A DNA stretch of 64,000 nucleotides from Mangrovibacter plantisponsor (GCF_003182475.1 NZ_QGTS01000002.1:419526-483525); one strand, 5' to 3'; positions 35,619 to 44,915 are shown, numbered from the stretch's first letter. Program-made: numbers and translations. Notes: generated by a model from the letters alone, not told the origin.

Positions 35619-36719
35619 CTATTTGCGGTTATTACGCAGGAAGTCATCCATAAAATTAACCAGTTTTTCTGCGGCAGGGACAGACAGCGCGTTATAAATC
35701 GAGGCTCGAATCCCGCCAATAGCCCGGTGACCATTCAGGCCAGAAAACCCGGCTTCGTGGCTTTCAGCAAGGAATTTTTTATCCAGCTCTGCATTTGGCA
35801 GTTTAAACGCTACGTTCATTTGTGAGCGGTCTTCCACCCGGCTCCAGCCATTGTAAAAGCCTTCGCTGTTATCCAGCATGGCATAAAGCAGTTCTGCTTT
35901 ATGGCGGTTAATTTGCGCCATGTTCTCCAGACCACCCACATCATTAAGCAACCAGCGGGTAACCAGTAACACCACATAAATAGCGAATACTGGCGGTGTG
36001 TTGAGGTTTGAATGTGATTCAACCTGGCGGCGGTAATTGAGGAACGAAGGCAGTTCGTCTGACGAAGCCTTAACTACGCTGTCGTGTACCAGCACAATGG
36101 TGACACCTGCCGGGCCAATGTTTTTCTGCGCGTGTGCGTAAATGACGGAGAATTTATTGGCATCGCAAGGTTTGGACAGGAAATCAGACGACATATCACA
36201 TACCCGTGGTACGTCATCGCGCCCGATAACGCGCTGGAATTGCAAACCTTCTACTGTTTCATTGGAAACATAGTGCAGATACGGCGCTTCTGGTGAGAAG
36301 TCGAGTTCGCCTTCTTCAGGCAGGCGGTTAAACCCGCAAGAAGCACCACTCCACAACACTTTTACCGGGCCTTCGCGGCGGGCTTCTGCCACGACTTTAC
36401 TGCTCCAGTAGCCGGTATCCAGGTATTCAGCCGCATTTTTCTGCCCGCGCAACAAAGTCATAGGCACCATTGAAAATTGCTGGGTTGCACCACCTTGCAG
36501 GAACAGAATATGGAAGTCTTTCGATAAGCCAAGCAGGGTGCGGATATTGTTTTCTGTTTCTTCAACAATACTGGCAAACCAGTCTGACCGGTGGCTGATA
36601 CCCAGAATAGACAGGCCAACACCCGGGACTTCTTTAATGGCGGCTTCAACCTGAGCAAGAACGGTTTCCGGTAAAGCGCCCGGGCCACCTGAGAAATTTA
36701 ATGCGTTACGTGAAATCAT
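35619..36719 (-). CDS. Phosphoserine aminotransferase-family protein (SerC paralogue)
   Basis: The 366-residue PLP enzyme has the PSAT layout: NFSGGPGALPETVLAQ at the start, ILGISHRS, FLQGGATQQFSMVPM near residue 75, the PLP Lys in YAHAQKNIGPAGVTIV (about 195-210) and GHRAIGGIRASIYNA near the end. It is nearer the Bacillus-like type than E. coli SerC, which has Arg in GGGRGQF. It sits beside an ATP-grasp gene rather than aroA, so it is probably not the housekeeping copy. It could supply phosphoserine, perhaps for siderophore serine demand, or transaminate a related keto acid. Confidence 0.8.
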   Translation of the reverse strand: MISRNALNFSGGPGALPETVLAQVEAAIKEVPGVGLSILGISHRSDWFASIVEETENNIRTLLGLSKDFHILFLQGGATQQFSMVPMTLLRGQKNAAEYLDTGYWSSKVVAEARREGPVKVLWSGASCGFNRLPEEGELDFSPEAPYLHYVSNETVEGLQFQRVIGRDDVPRVCDMSSDFLSKPCDANKFSVIYAHAQKNIGPAGVTIVLVHDSVVKASSDELPSFLNYRRQVESHSNLNTPPVFAIYVVLLVTRWLLNDVGGLENMAQINRHKAELLYAMLDNSEGFYNGWSRVEDRSQMNVAFKLPNAELDKKFLAESHEAGFSGLNGHRAIGGIRASIYNALSVPAAEKLVNFMDDFLRNNRK

Positions 36720-36726
36720 CTTTTTC

Positions 36727-37989
36727 TTATCCTTTTAACCCATTATCTGCCGGGTTTTGGTGTGCAAAGGCACGGGATAGCAACAAATTACGGCAGGCGG
36801 TTTTAACTTTGTTCATGTGGATTTGTTTGTGCGGGAACATCTCTTCTGAATCCATAGCGTGGACCACCATGGCCGGGTCTATCTCAAATACCAGCAGGTC
36901 GCCTTCCCGGGTTTCACCGCAGTCAATGCCCAAATAATCGAGCTGAGTTGTTTCGTAGATAGCTTGCAGAGCCTGTTGGTGGCGGGCGGCAAACTGTTCA
37001 AATTCATTGAAAAACCGGGCTTCTTCGGCACGCTTCCAGGCATCCTGATACATAGATGCATTGACGTAGTGGATCATCCAGTTGGTTGAAATAGCCATAT
37101 GGCAGCCATAAGCCACGCCATCAATAAGGGAGAGGCGGTATTTGCGGAACTGCCCGTCTTCGTTGCTGTAATCAATAAACCGCGACAGAAAATAGGTCCC
37201 GGCCTGGACGCGTTCCATGTAGCTGGCCAGCTCTTCCCGGTTAGTGATTTTCTCCAGCCCGTGTCCACCATGGGAACCCGCCGGGCGCAGGATAACCGGG
37301 AAATCACACACTGGTAAGGCGGTGTGTTCGCTGACTACGGCAGACAGCGCTTCACGGGAAACCGGGTGGGCCTGCGCAATCGTCAGCCCTGGCTTGTTTT
37401 GCAGTAAGGTACTGGCCGCAAGGCGCTCGGAGTTTTGCACATGCTTCGGAGTATTAATAACCGGCACAGGCCACTGGCTGGTGATGTTTTCCAGTTCTTG
37501 CAGCAGAAACTGATTTTCTGTGGTGGCGCTGATACCAACCATCAGGAGGTCATGCTCGGGTATTGGAGCCTCGAAGGGAGCCTCTGGGGTGATGAAGTAA
37601 TAAATCAACTCGATATCACTGTTTTCCAGCAGGCAATCGAGAGGTACGTTCACAGACAGCACACCAGGGAGCATCAGCATCAGCAGGCGCAGTTTTGCAG
37701 GTTGTTGTTTTGCAGGATATGTGTACACCTGTTGCATCGCCAGCGCCTGGCGCTGAGTTTCCAGGCCCGTTTCTGTGTCATCAAGGCACTGCAGGACTGT
37801 CGCGAGGTTCATCCACAGTATCGCGTTGTCCGGATTTTGCTGTACCTGCACAATGAGTTCCTGTGCGAACTGTAAAAACTCCTCACCCGCAATACTCATG
37901 CGCAAAAAAGGCGCCATACCCAGGAACACTGTTGGGTTGAGTGTTGGTGCTATTGCCTGCCCGGGGTGGAGGCCAGAAGGTGTTTGCAA
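36727..37989 (-). CDS. TPR-containing ATP-grasp ligase-like protein
   Basis: The 420-residue protein has an N-terminal helical repeat region like a TPR (ILWMNLATVLQCLDDTETGLETQRQAL, about residues 55-90) and a middle GISATTENQFLLQE segment. A C-terminal ATP-grasp fold follows: FPVILRPAGSHGGHGLEKI (about residue 235), YFLSRFID, FRKYRLSLIDG and the metal-binding FEIDPAM near 375. Such enzymes join a carboxylate to an amine using ATP. The best-supported start is TTG with AGAGGA eight bases upstream. It lies seven bases upstream of the SerC paralogue and forms a two-gene operon with it. The product is unknown. Confidence 0.7.
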   Translation of the reverse strand: MQTPSGLHPGQAIAPTLNPTVFLGMAPFLRMSIAGEEFLQFAQELIVQVQQNPDNAILWMNLATVLQCLDDTETGLETQRQALAMQQVYTYPAKQQPAKLRLLMLMLPGVLSVNVPLDCLLENSDIELIYYFITPEAPFEAPIPEHDLLMVGISATTENQFLLQELENITSQWPVPVINTPKHVQNSERLAASTLLQNKPGLTIAQAHPVSREALSAVVSEHTALPVCDFPVILRPAGSHGGHGLEKITNREELASYMERVQAGTYFLSRFIDYSNEDGQFRKYRLSLIDGVAYGCHMAISTNWMIHYVNASMYQDAWKRAEEARFFNEFEQFAARHQQALQAIYETTQLDYLGIDCGETREGDLLVFEIDPAMVVHAMDSEEMFPHKQIHMNKVKTACRNLLLSRAFAHQNPADNGLKG

Positions 37990-38095
37990 TGACTTGTCCT
38001 CTCAGTGCATTGATTTCACTGTTTATGATAACGGTGAGTTCAGGGTACCAATCGCTGGAAAATCGCTACATTCGCGTGCGACCAATTTTGATTAG

Positions 38096-38551
38096 GCGCA
38101 TGGTTACCAGGGGAAAGGGGATGTTGGGGGCGGTATAGCGGTCAAAAGCACCTGCCAGCTAACCATCAGCAGCTTTAACACCGTTTCCCTGGAACCCCCG
38201 CTAGTGCTCTGGAGCCTGCGTAAGCAATCCTGGTACGCTCAGCATTTTCTGGAGGCGGACGCCTTTGCAATAAATGTCCTGTCGGGTCATCAGCATCAGG
38301 TTAGCGATATTTTTGCCAGCGCGGGCAGCGATAAATTTCATCGCGTAGACCACCGGGTCAGCGGCTATAAACTGCCTTTGATTGACGGTGCACTCGCGCA
38401 TCTTGAATGCAAAATGTGGCGTCAGGTAGACGGTGGCGATCACTGGATATTCATCGGTGAGGTAGTGGATTCGTTACATACTGAAGGTGAACCGCTCATA
38501 TTTTTCAACGGTCGCTATGCCACCACCGCGGGACTGTCGATTCCTGCCTAA
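38096..38551 (+). pseudogene. Flavin reductase-like domain, N-terminally truncated
   Basis: The open frame contains LTISSFNTVSLEPPLVLWSL, then YAQHFLEADAFAINVLSGHQ and GDHWIFIGEVVD, the core of the FMN-binding split-barrel flavin reductase family. There is an in-frame TAG immediately upstream, no start codon before the conserved region, and the segment before LTISSF is shorter than in intact relatives. I therefore read it as a decayed gene. A GTG at 38204 could start a shorter product lacking the first conserved strand. Confidence 0.75.
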
Positions 38552-38557
38552 AAAAAA

Positions 38558-38573
38558 GGGGCTGAAAAGCCCC
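38558..38573. terminator. Short hairpin between flavin-reductase remnant and GST gene
   Basis: GGGGCT GAAA AGCCCC is preceded by an A-run on the plus strand, which is a T-run for the GST transcript on the minus strand. Confidence 0.7.
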
Positions 38574-38593
38574 ATAACACGCTGAGCGAAGCA

Positions 38594-39202
38594 TTAACTA
38601 AAAGGGTATTTTTTAAATGCCGCCTGGTTTTCGAAAACGTCGGCAACCGCTTGAATCTTTTTAAAATCCCCGGCGTTAACGACGTGAGGGATCATTGACT
38701 GAATAAATGTCCAGATAACCGTACTGGTAACAGCAACCTGATCGGCCACCGCGTTTTCCGGACGGGCTTCCAACTGCGCGTTCCATTCGCGACAGGCAGC
38801 CAGCAACTGGACGGTAATACGCTCTATCCACGGATTATGTTGTTTCTCCGCCGGGCGCAGGTTGTGTTCATACACATTTTGCACAGCTTTCTCCGCGGCG
38901 GCGAGGATAAAGCCCAGCGTCTGGAGATCGTTCGCCAGTGCATCCGGCGTCACGGGCAGGAGTCTCCGTTCAGGCGCGGCCTGAGCCTCAAAATAATTCA
39001 GTATGAGAGACGAGTCCATCAGACGTGTTCCATTCTCCAGAACCAGCGTTGGCGCTTTAACCGCAGGGTTGATGCGGGAAAATTCCTCAAATGTGCTGAA
39101 TACGGACAACGGCTGGCTTTCAAACACAACGCCATAAAGTTCCAGGGAGACCGCCACGCGGCGTACATAAGGAGAATCCATCATGCCAATCAGCTTTATC
39201 AT
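38594..39202 (-). CDS. Glutathione S-transferase family protein
   Basis: The 202-residue protein has a thioredoxin-like N-terminal domain (IKLIGMMDSPYVRRVAVSLELYG, PTLVLENGTRLMDSSLILNYFEA) and an all-helical C-terminal domain (residues 85-202). The SPYVRR and DSS motifs are the glutathione-site features of this group. The substrate is unknown. It is divergent from a LysR gene 170 bases away, which probably regulates it. Confidence 0.85.
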   Translation of the reverse strand: MIKLIGMMDSPYVRRVAVSLELYGVVFESQPLSVFSTFEEFSRINPAVKAPTLVLENGTRLMDSSLILNYFEAQAAPERRLLPVTPDALANDLQTLGFILAAAEKAVQNVYEHNLRPAEKQHNPWIERITVQLLAACREWNAQLEARPENAVADQVAVTSTVIWTFIQSMIPHVVNAGDFKKIQAVADVFENQAAFKKYPFS

Positions 39203-39372
39203 GATTCCAGTTTTCCTGTCTGTGTGAAAAAACGCTTCATTGAAGATGATGAACAGACATTACAATAAATTCGTTATGGCGAATATCATCAGTATCTTAC
39301 GGCCGGAGTTAGTATTACTGACAGATTTGCCGGTTAGCGTTTATCATATTCAGTCTATGAGGGAGTGGTTTC

Positions 39373-40281
39373 ATGTCGGATTTCCCACCTATCGCAAGTT
39401 TGCGTAGTTTTGAAGCTGTGGCTCGCCTTGGCAGCGTAACGCTTGCGGCGAAAGAGCTTCACGTTACCCATTCCGCCATCAGCCAGCAGATTAAAGTGCT
39501 GGAGGAAATGGTGGGGGTGAAGCTGTTTATCCGTCATGGGCGAGGGGTGCAGATCAACGAAGAGGGGCGTCTTTACGCGTTACAGGTGCGCGAAGCGCTG
39601 AATCATATCGCAGATGCCACCCGGTTAGTGCAGGTGAAACCGAGAATACTGGAACTGACGCTGGCGATGGTACCGTCTTTTGGTTGTCACTGGTTGTTGC
39701 CGCGTCTGGAGCGGTTTCGGGAAAAATATCCACTCATCACGCTGCGGATCCAGGCCAGCCTGACGATCACCAGCATGCAGCAGGAAGGGATAGATGTGGC
39801 GATACGAATGGGGAAAGGCAACTGGGAAGGAAGCGACTGCCATTATCTTTTTTCAGATGAACTGATTGTGGTTGCAGCACCCGGTTATAACGGCGGCGTC
39901 CTCCCGGCAACGCCAGCAGAGGTGGCGAAGAGTAAAATCATATTCTCCATGGAGTCGTGGAAAACCTGGTGTTTCAATGCGGGACTGGAAAAAGATATTG
40001 TGCCCGGCGGGTTATGCATTAACGACTCAAATTTAGTCCTTGAGGCTGTCAGACTCGGTAAAGGTATCGCGCTGGAGCGCCGCTCTCTGGTACAGGATGC
40101 CATCACCTGGGGCGAACTGGTCCAGCTTACCCCTTTCACTGCACCTTATCCCTGGCCTTACTGGCTTGTGACATCGCAGTTAACGGAAGCGAAACCGGAA
40201 GTGGCTCTCTTTAGTGAGTGGCTGGATGAGGAAGTAGCGACCTGGCGTCAGTTGACAGGGGCTGTTGAAAGTAACGGCTAA
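39373..40281 (+). CDS. LysR-family regulator, GcvA-like
   Basis: The 302-residue protein has the LysR N-terminal helix-turn-helix (PPIASLRSFEAVARLGSVTLAAKELHVTHSAISQ, residues 5-38) and a periplasmic-binding-like effector domain. FPPIASLRSFEAVAR, GVKLFIRHGRGVQ and a WEGSDC segment place it near GcvA/AmpR types. It is divergent from the GST gene, and the usual LysR arrangement makes that gene its probable target. The terminator at 40291 is shared with the following tRNA-Asn on the other strand. Confidence 0.85.
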   Translation: MSDFPPIASLRSFEAVARLGSVTLAAKELHVTHSAISQQIKVLEEMVGVKLFIRHGRGVQINEEGRLYALQVREALNHIADATRLVQVKPRILELTLAMVPSFGCHWLLPRLERFREKYPLITLRIQASLTITSMQQEGIDVAIRMGKGNWEGSDCHYLFSDELIVVAAPGYNGGVLPATPAEVAKSKIIFSMESWKTWCFNAGLEKDIVPGGLCINDSNLVLEAVRLGKGIALERRSLVQDAITWGELVQLTPFTAPYPWPYWLVTSQLTEAKPEVALFSEWLDEEVATWRQLTGAVESNG

Positions 40282-40290
40282 CAGAAAAGC

Positions 40291-40315
40291 AAAAGCCTGC
40301 TTCAAAAGCAGGCTT
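40291..40315. terminator. Bidirectional terminator between lysR and tRNA-Asn
   Basis: A 10-bp stem (AAGCCTGCTT/AAGCAGGCTT) is flanked by T-runs in the minus direction (TTTTGCTTTT), ending the tRNA transcript. Confidence 0.8.
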
Positions 40316-40318
40316 CTC

Positions 40319-40416
40319 AAATTTGGCTCCTCTGACTGGACTCGAACCAGTGACATACGGATTAACAGTCCGCCGTTCTACCGACTGAACTACAGAGGAA
40401 TCGTGTGAACGGGGCG
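40319..40416. repeat. 98-bp direct repeat containing tRNA-Asn (copy 1 of 3)
   Basis: It is identical by eye to 50373-50470 and 58785-58882. The identity extends 5 bases beyond the tRNA on one side and 17 on the other. Confidence 0.9.
40324..40399 (-). tRNA. asn: tRNA-Asn(GTT), copy 1
   Basis: The 76-nt cloverleaf starts TCCTCTGTAGTTCAGTCGG, carries the GTT anticodon in GGACTGTTAATCCG, has the TTCGAGTCC T-loop and encodes the CCA end. It is identical to the copies at 50378 and 58790 and has its own promoter at 40418-40446. Confidence 0.98.
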
Positions 40417-40417
40417 C

Positions 40418-40446
40418 ATATTACTGGCCCCGGGGTAGTGTGTCAA
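40418..40446 (-). promoter_or_regulatory. Promoter of tRNA-Asn copy 1
   Basis: On the minus strand: TTGACA, 17-base spacer, TAATAT, then a GC-rich GCGCCCC discriminator typical of stringently controlled tRNA promoters. Confidence 0.85.
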
Positions 40447-40520
40447 AGCCTGATTTCACAAAATTGTTCGTTTGCTGATAAATTCCACATTCTCAGGTTG
40501 TTAACCCGGCAATATGCCTG

Positions 40521-42308
40521 TCAGCCCGGGGTGCCTGCGCGGGTATGTACCGGAGCCGTGGCTTCAAACAGCCAGGGGCGCGCTTCGGCTTCCACCAATG
40601 GAGAAAGTACGTCACGCACATGAAGGTGGTAGCTGTCGAGCCAGGCGACTTCCTGTTCAGTAAGTAAGTGCAGTTCTGCCGCACGCAGGTCGATGGGGAT
40701 CAGTGTCAGTGAACTGAAGCGGCAAAAACCGGGCATACCGAAAATAATTTCAACCTGGTTTTCAATGCGAATGCCGTAGTTATCTGCCAGGTAATAACCG
40801 GGTTCAATGGTGATAATCTGGCCTGGCAGCATTGGCCACGGGTTGACTTTTTTTGCCATCCGGTAGGGTTGCTCGTGGATCTGTAAACGGTGGCCGACGC
40901 CGTGACCGGTGCCATGGTCATAATCCAGACCTAATTCCCACAGCCCCCGGCGGGCAAAAGCATCCAACTGGTGGCCTTGGGTACCTTTGGGAAACTGTAA
41001 AGTGATTAGCCCGAGAAAACCTTTCAGCACTGCGGTGTAGTGGCGGCGCATTTCTGGCGAAACATCGCCAAACGCCAGAGTGCGTGTGGCGTCCGTGGTG
41101 CCATTAACATACTGGCCGCCAGAGTCATTAAGGTAAAAGCTGCCCGGCATAATTGCGGCATTAGTCGCCGGGGTGGCATGGTAGTGGCACATGGCAGCAT
41201 TACTGCCGGCTGCGGAAATCGTGGCAAAGCTCTGTTCCAGGAAACCTTCACGCTGCTGGCGGTAAGCCAGTTGCTGAGCCTGAACGTCCAGCTCTGTTAA
41301 CGGCGTTCCTGACTGTGCCCGGGCAGGTGCTTCACGCTCAAGCCAGGCCAGGAAATTCACCCAGGCGACACCATCCTGCAGGTGGCAGTGGCGGTAGCCT
41401 TCCAGCTCTGTCAGGTTTTTCTGCGCTTTCATGAAGGTTAGCGGGTCTGGCTGCCAGAATACTTCTCCGCCGCCAGCTTCCACGGCAAAGCTCACTGCAA
41501 CAGGTGCGTTATCTGCATCCAGCAAAATACGTTTACCTGCTGCAATTTCCTGGCAGCGGGCCAGCAATGCTGAAGGCGCTTTCAGGCTGATGTCCATTAA
41601 CCACACTGGCGGCACCAGAGTCAGCTTCACCGGGTCGACAAACCATTCAACCGCACCATTATTTTTAACCAGGGCGAAAGAGTGGGGAACCGGGTTCATG
41701 GGAACATCAGAACCGCGCATATTCAGCAACCAGGCAATATTATCTGGCTGAGTTACCACCAGGTAATCAACACCCAGTTCCTGCAATTTCACCCCCAGGC
41801 GGGCGCGTTTGGTGGTGGTCAGTTCCCCACTGATGTCTGGCGGCATCAGGCTGACTGGCCCTTGCGGTGGTGCCGGGCGGTCATGCCAGATGGCATCGAA
41901 AGGATCATAAGACAGTGCCACCAGTTCACAGCCACTGTTTTGCAACGCCTGGTACTGGCTGTTAACCATTAACATCGGTTCAAAACCAATACGCTGCCCG
42001 GCTGGTAAATTCTGTGCAATCCATTCAGCGACAGGTTCGTCATGCAAATGGTGAATTTCAAACAGCGCAGAATCAGTTTCATGGCGCGCCTGAACCTGGT
42101 AGCGGCCGTCCACAAATAACAACGCGCGGTCCTGTAATACCAGCGCCAGCCCGGCAGAGCCGGTAAAACCGGTTAAAAAAGCCAGTTTATTATCATGGGG
42201 GGCACAGTCCTCGCTCTGGTGAGCATCAGCGCGCGGAACCAGCATACCTTCCAGTCCGCGCGACAACAGCGCATGTCGCAAATCAGATAACGGGGTAGAG
42301 GCGGCCAT
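40521..42308 (-). CDS. Aminopeptidase P family (Xaa-Pro aminopeptidase), APP1-like
   Basis: The 595-residue cytosolic metallopeptidase has two creatinase-type N-terminal domains (LSRGLEGMLVPRADAHQSE, FLTGFTGSAGLALVLQD) and a C-terminal pita-bread domain. Metal and substrate residues appear in YLNDSGGQYVNGTTDATRT (about residue 400), GHGVGHRLQIHEQP (about 485) and IITIEPGYY (about 520). Its length matches the long APP1 type rather than PepP (about 440). It removes N-terminal residues before proline. It is monocistronic or co-transcribed from amn, whose gene lies 34 bases upstream on the same strand. Confidence 0.9.
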   Translation of the reverse strand: MAASTPLSDLRHALLSRGLEGMLVPRADAHQSEDCAPHDNKLAFLTGFTGSAGLALVLQDRALLFVDGRYQVQARHETDSALFEIHHLHDEPVAEWIAQNLPAGQRIGFEPMLMVNSQYQALQNSGCELVALSYDPFDAIWHDRPAPPQGPVSLMPPDISGELTTTKRARLGVKLQELGVDYLVVTQPDNIAWLLNMRGSDVPMNPVPHSFALVKNNGAVEWFVDPVKLTLVPPVWLMDISLKAPSALLARCQEIAAGKRILLDADNAPVAVSFAVEAGGGEVFWQPDPLTFMKAQKNLTELEGYRHCHLQDGVAWVNFLAWLEREAPARAQSGTPLTELDVQAQQLAYRQQREGFLEQSFATISAAGSNAAMCHYHATPATNAAIMPGSFYLNDSGGQYVNGTTDATRTLAFGDVSPEMRRHYTAVLKGFLGLITLQFPKGTQGHQLDAFARRGLWELGLDYDHGTGHGVGHRLQIHEQPYRMAKKVNPWPMLPGQIITIEPGYYLADNYGIRIENQVEIIFGMPGFCRFSSLTLIPIDLRAAELHLLTEQEVAWLDSYHLHVRDVLSPLVEAEARPWLFEATAPVHTRAGTPG

Positions 42309-42342
42309 AGTAGTACCTGTATCAGTTCGTCAGGCTTTCCGG

Positions 42343-43803
42343 TTAACGGAAAGGCGGTTCATTGAATGTGCGTAATTTGCGTGAGTGGAGTTTCTCACCT
42401 TCCGCACGTAATAAGTCGATGGCGCGAATACCTATCTGTAAATGTTCAGAGATTGCGCCTTCATAGAATCGGTTTGCCTGGCCGGGAAGTTTAATTTCGC
42501 CGTGTAAAGGTTTGTCTGACACACAAAGCAATGTGCCATAGGGGACACGGAAGCGGTAACCTTGTGCTGCAATGGTGGCACTCTCCATATCAATCGCAAC
42601 AGCACGGCTTTGGTTAAAGCGCAAAGCCGAAGCAGAATAACGCAGCTCCCAGTTACGGTCATCGGTTGTCACAACAGTACCAGTGCGTAAACGCTGTTTG
42701 ACTTCTTCACCCGGCATACCACTGACTTCTTTGGTAGCGTCGTACAAGGCACGCTGAACTTCCGCGATACTGGGTACCGGAATATCCGGTGGCAAGACTG
42801 CATCCAGCACATGGTCATCGCGCAGGTAAGCATGGGCCAGCACGTAATCACCAATGGTCTGGCTTTCACGCAGACCGCCACAGTGGCCTATCATCAGCCA
42901 GACATCCGGGCGCAGTACTGCCAGGTGGTCGCAAATGGTTTTGGCGTTGGATGGCCCGACACCAATATTGATAAGAGTAATGCCCTGGCCGTCTGCTGTG
43001 ATCAGGTGCCAGGCGGGCATTTGGTGCTTTTTCCAGGCCAGATCAGAAATGGCATCTTCCGGGGCTTCTGTGTCGGCGGTTATCCAGGCACCACCCGCGC
43101 AGGACAGCGCAACATAAGGTGACGCAGGGTCCAGAATTTGGCTGCAACCCCAGCGCACAAACTCATCAACGTAACGGGTATAGTTGGTGAACAGCACGAA
43201 GGGCTGGAAATGCTCCACCGGGGTACCGGTGTAATGGCGCAGGCGGGCGAGGGAAAAATCTGCACGGCGCGCGTCAAAATGCGACAACGGCGAAAAATCA
43301 ATGGAGTCCAGCAGGCCGTCTGCTGTTTCATCACCAATTTGTGCTAACTCGGTGGTGGGGAAATGGCGTGCCAGCCCGGCGCTCATACTCCGGTCGAGCG
43401 ACAGCGAAGAGCCGTCAATGACATAAGGGTAAGGGATTTCCTGGTCGGAAGGGACAACGCTGATGTGCGCACCGTAATCTTCCTGCAACAGGGTAAGCTG
43501 TTCTGTTAAATAAGCGCTGAACAGTGCCGGACGTGTAATGGTGGTACGGTAACATCCGGGGTGAGTGAAACGCCCATAAGCCCGGGTTTTTTTCGGGTTG
43601 CGCGCCACGCCATCCCAGGTGACCTGAAGTGCCGGGTAAACAAACAAGCCTTGTTGCCTTGCCGCTGTATCGGGCAGTGTTCCGGTGTCGATATACAGCG
43701 CAATTGCTTTGCGTAATGCTTTGACAGATGCATTAAACATAGCATCCAGTTGTTCGATAGCCTGTTCAGGTGTCAGGCTTTTATCTGTGCGATGAGTTTG
43801 CAT
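42343..43803 (-). CDS. amn: AMP nucleosidase
   Basis: The 486-residue protein, close to E. coli Amn (484 by memory), has an N-terminal allosteric domain (TPEQAIEQLDAMFNASVKALRKAI) and a C-terminal purine-nucleoside-phosphorylase-like domain (LINIGVGPSNAKTICDHLAV, MIGHCGGLRESQTIGDYVLA, AIDMESATIAAQGY). It hydrolyses AMP to adenine and ribose 5-phosphate, controlling the adenylate pool. AAGGAGAGAGAGG precedes the ATG chosen; the frame extends 14 codons further without support. Confidence 0.97.
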   Translation of the reverse strand: MQTHRTDKSLTPEQAIEQLDAMFNASVKALRKAIALYIDTGTLPDTAARQQGLFVYPALQVTWDGVARNPKKTRAYGRFTHPGCYRTTITRPALFSAYLTEQLTLLQEDYGAHISVVPSDQEIPYPYVIDGSSLSLDRSMSAGLARHFPTTELAQIGDETADGLLDSIDFSPLSHFDARRADFSLARLRHYTGTPVEHFQPFVLFTNYTRYVDEFVRWGCSQILDPASPYVALSCAGGAWITADTEAPEDAISDLAWKKHQMPAWHLITADGQGITLINIGVGPSNAKTICDHLAVLRPDVWLMIGHCGGLRESQTIGDYVLAHAYLRDDHVLDAVLPPDIPVPSIAEVQRALYDATKEVSGMPGEEVKQRLRTGTVVTTDDRNWELRYSASALRFNQSRAVAIDMESATIAAQGYRFRVPYGTLLCVSDKPLHGEIKLPGQANRFYEGAISEHLQIGIRAIDLLRAEGEKLHSRKLRTFNEPPFR

Positions 43804-44033
43804 CCTCTCTCTCCTTATTTTTCCTGTCGTGAACCTGTATTCCACTGATGCTCAGTATGTCACGGCAGCAAATAAACGAAAGCAGAATGCGATTAAATAG
43901 CCGGAGGTAAAGTTGGCCCGGCGGTTGTTTCTATTCAGTTTGTGGCCGGCCACGCGAACTTTTCGGAAAAAACGCGGGTGAAGCATGTTAGCGTACTTGT
44001 GCAGTGACACTGAATGCCAGACAAGGAGGAAAC

Positions 44034-44915
44034 ATGTCACCATGGGTATGGTTGAATGAGGATTATTGCCCGGCGGACCAGGCCCGGGTATCGGTGTTTG
44101 ACCGCGGTTTTTTATTTGCCGACGGAGTGTATGAAGTGACAGCAGTGGTTAACGGGAAGTTGCTGGATTTTCATGCACATATGCAACGGTTGCAGCGTTC
44201 CTGCCAGGCACTCGAACTGGCGCTACCCTGGGCGGTGGAAACACTCCAGCAAATACATGAAACACTGGTTGCCCGCAATAAGGTGCAGGAAGGCAGCGTT
44301 TACCTGCAACTGACCCGCGGTAACCCGGGGAAACGTGATTTCCACTACCCGGATGCATCGGTTCCACCCACACTGGTTGTATTCACCCAGTCTCACAACA
44401 TCTTGCAGGACGCGCGCGTAGAAAGCGGGTTGTCTGTGGTGACCTGCCCGGATATCCGTTGGCAACGGTGCGACGTCAAAACAGTGAGTTTGCTGGCCGC
44501 CAGCATGGCAAAAATGGCTGCCCAGGCGCAGGGTGCAGATGATGCTGTCTTTGTTAAAGACGGCCTGATAACCGAGGCCAGCTCGGCAAATTGCTTTATG
44601 GTGACACCTGGCGGGAAACTGGTTACCCGGGCGTTAAGCCCGGCCATTTTGCCCGGCATCACCCGGGCCGCAATACTGGATATTTGCCAGCAGCACCAGC
44701 TGGAAATTGAAACGCGTGCCTTCAGCCCACAAGAAGCGTGTGGCGCCCGGGAAGTGTTTATTACTTCGGCCACCACATTTGTGATGCCGGTGACCAGGCT
44801 TGATGGTAATCCCATTGGAGATGGCCGCCCCGGCCCGGTAGCCATAAGTTTGCGCAACGCTTACCTTGCCCGCTTTGGGGCCGGTTTACAGTGCGATGCG
44901 AATACCTTCGAGTGA
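44034..44915 (+). CDS. dat: D-amino acid aminotransferase (class IV PLP enzyme)
   Basis: The 293-residue protein has WVWLNEDYCPADQARVSVFDRGFLFADGVYE at the start, the PLP Lys in CDVKTVSLLAASMAKMAA (about residue 145), Glu in DGLITEASSANCF (about 178) and the SPAILPGITRAAIL phosphate-binding loop. These are features of D-alanine transaminase and its branched-chain relatives. It makes or interconverts D-amino acids such as D-Ala and D-Glu in the cytosol. ACAAGGAGG precedes the ATG. Its 3' end overlaps the convergent ogt gene by 30 bases. Confidence 0.85.
   Translation: MSPWVWLNEDYCPADQARVSVFDRGFLFADGVYEVTAVVNGKLLDFHAHMQRLQRSCQALELALPWAVETLQQIHETLVARNKVQEGSVYLQLTRGNPGKRDFHYPDASVPPTLVVFTQSHNILQDARVESGLSVVTCPDIRWQRCDVKTVSLLAASMAKMAAQAQGADDAVFVKDGLITEASSANCFMVTPGGKLVTRALSPAILPGITRAAILDICQQHQLEIETRAFSPQEACGAREVFITSATTFVMPVTRLDGNPIGDGRPGPVAISLRNAYLARFGAGLQCDANTFE

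Noticed and set aside
35619..36719. Housekeeping serC
   Set aside because: aroA is not adjacent, the sequence is nearer the Bacillus-like type, and the partner is an ATP-grasp gene.
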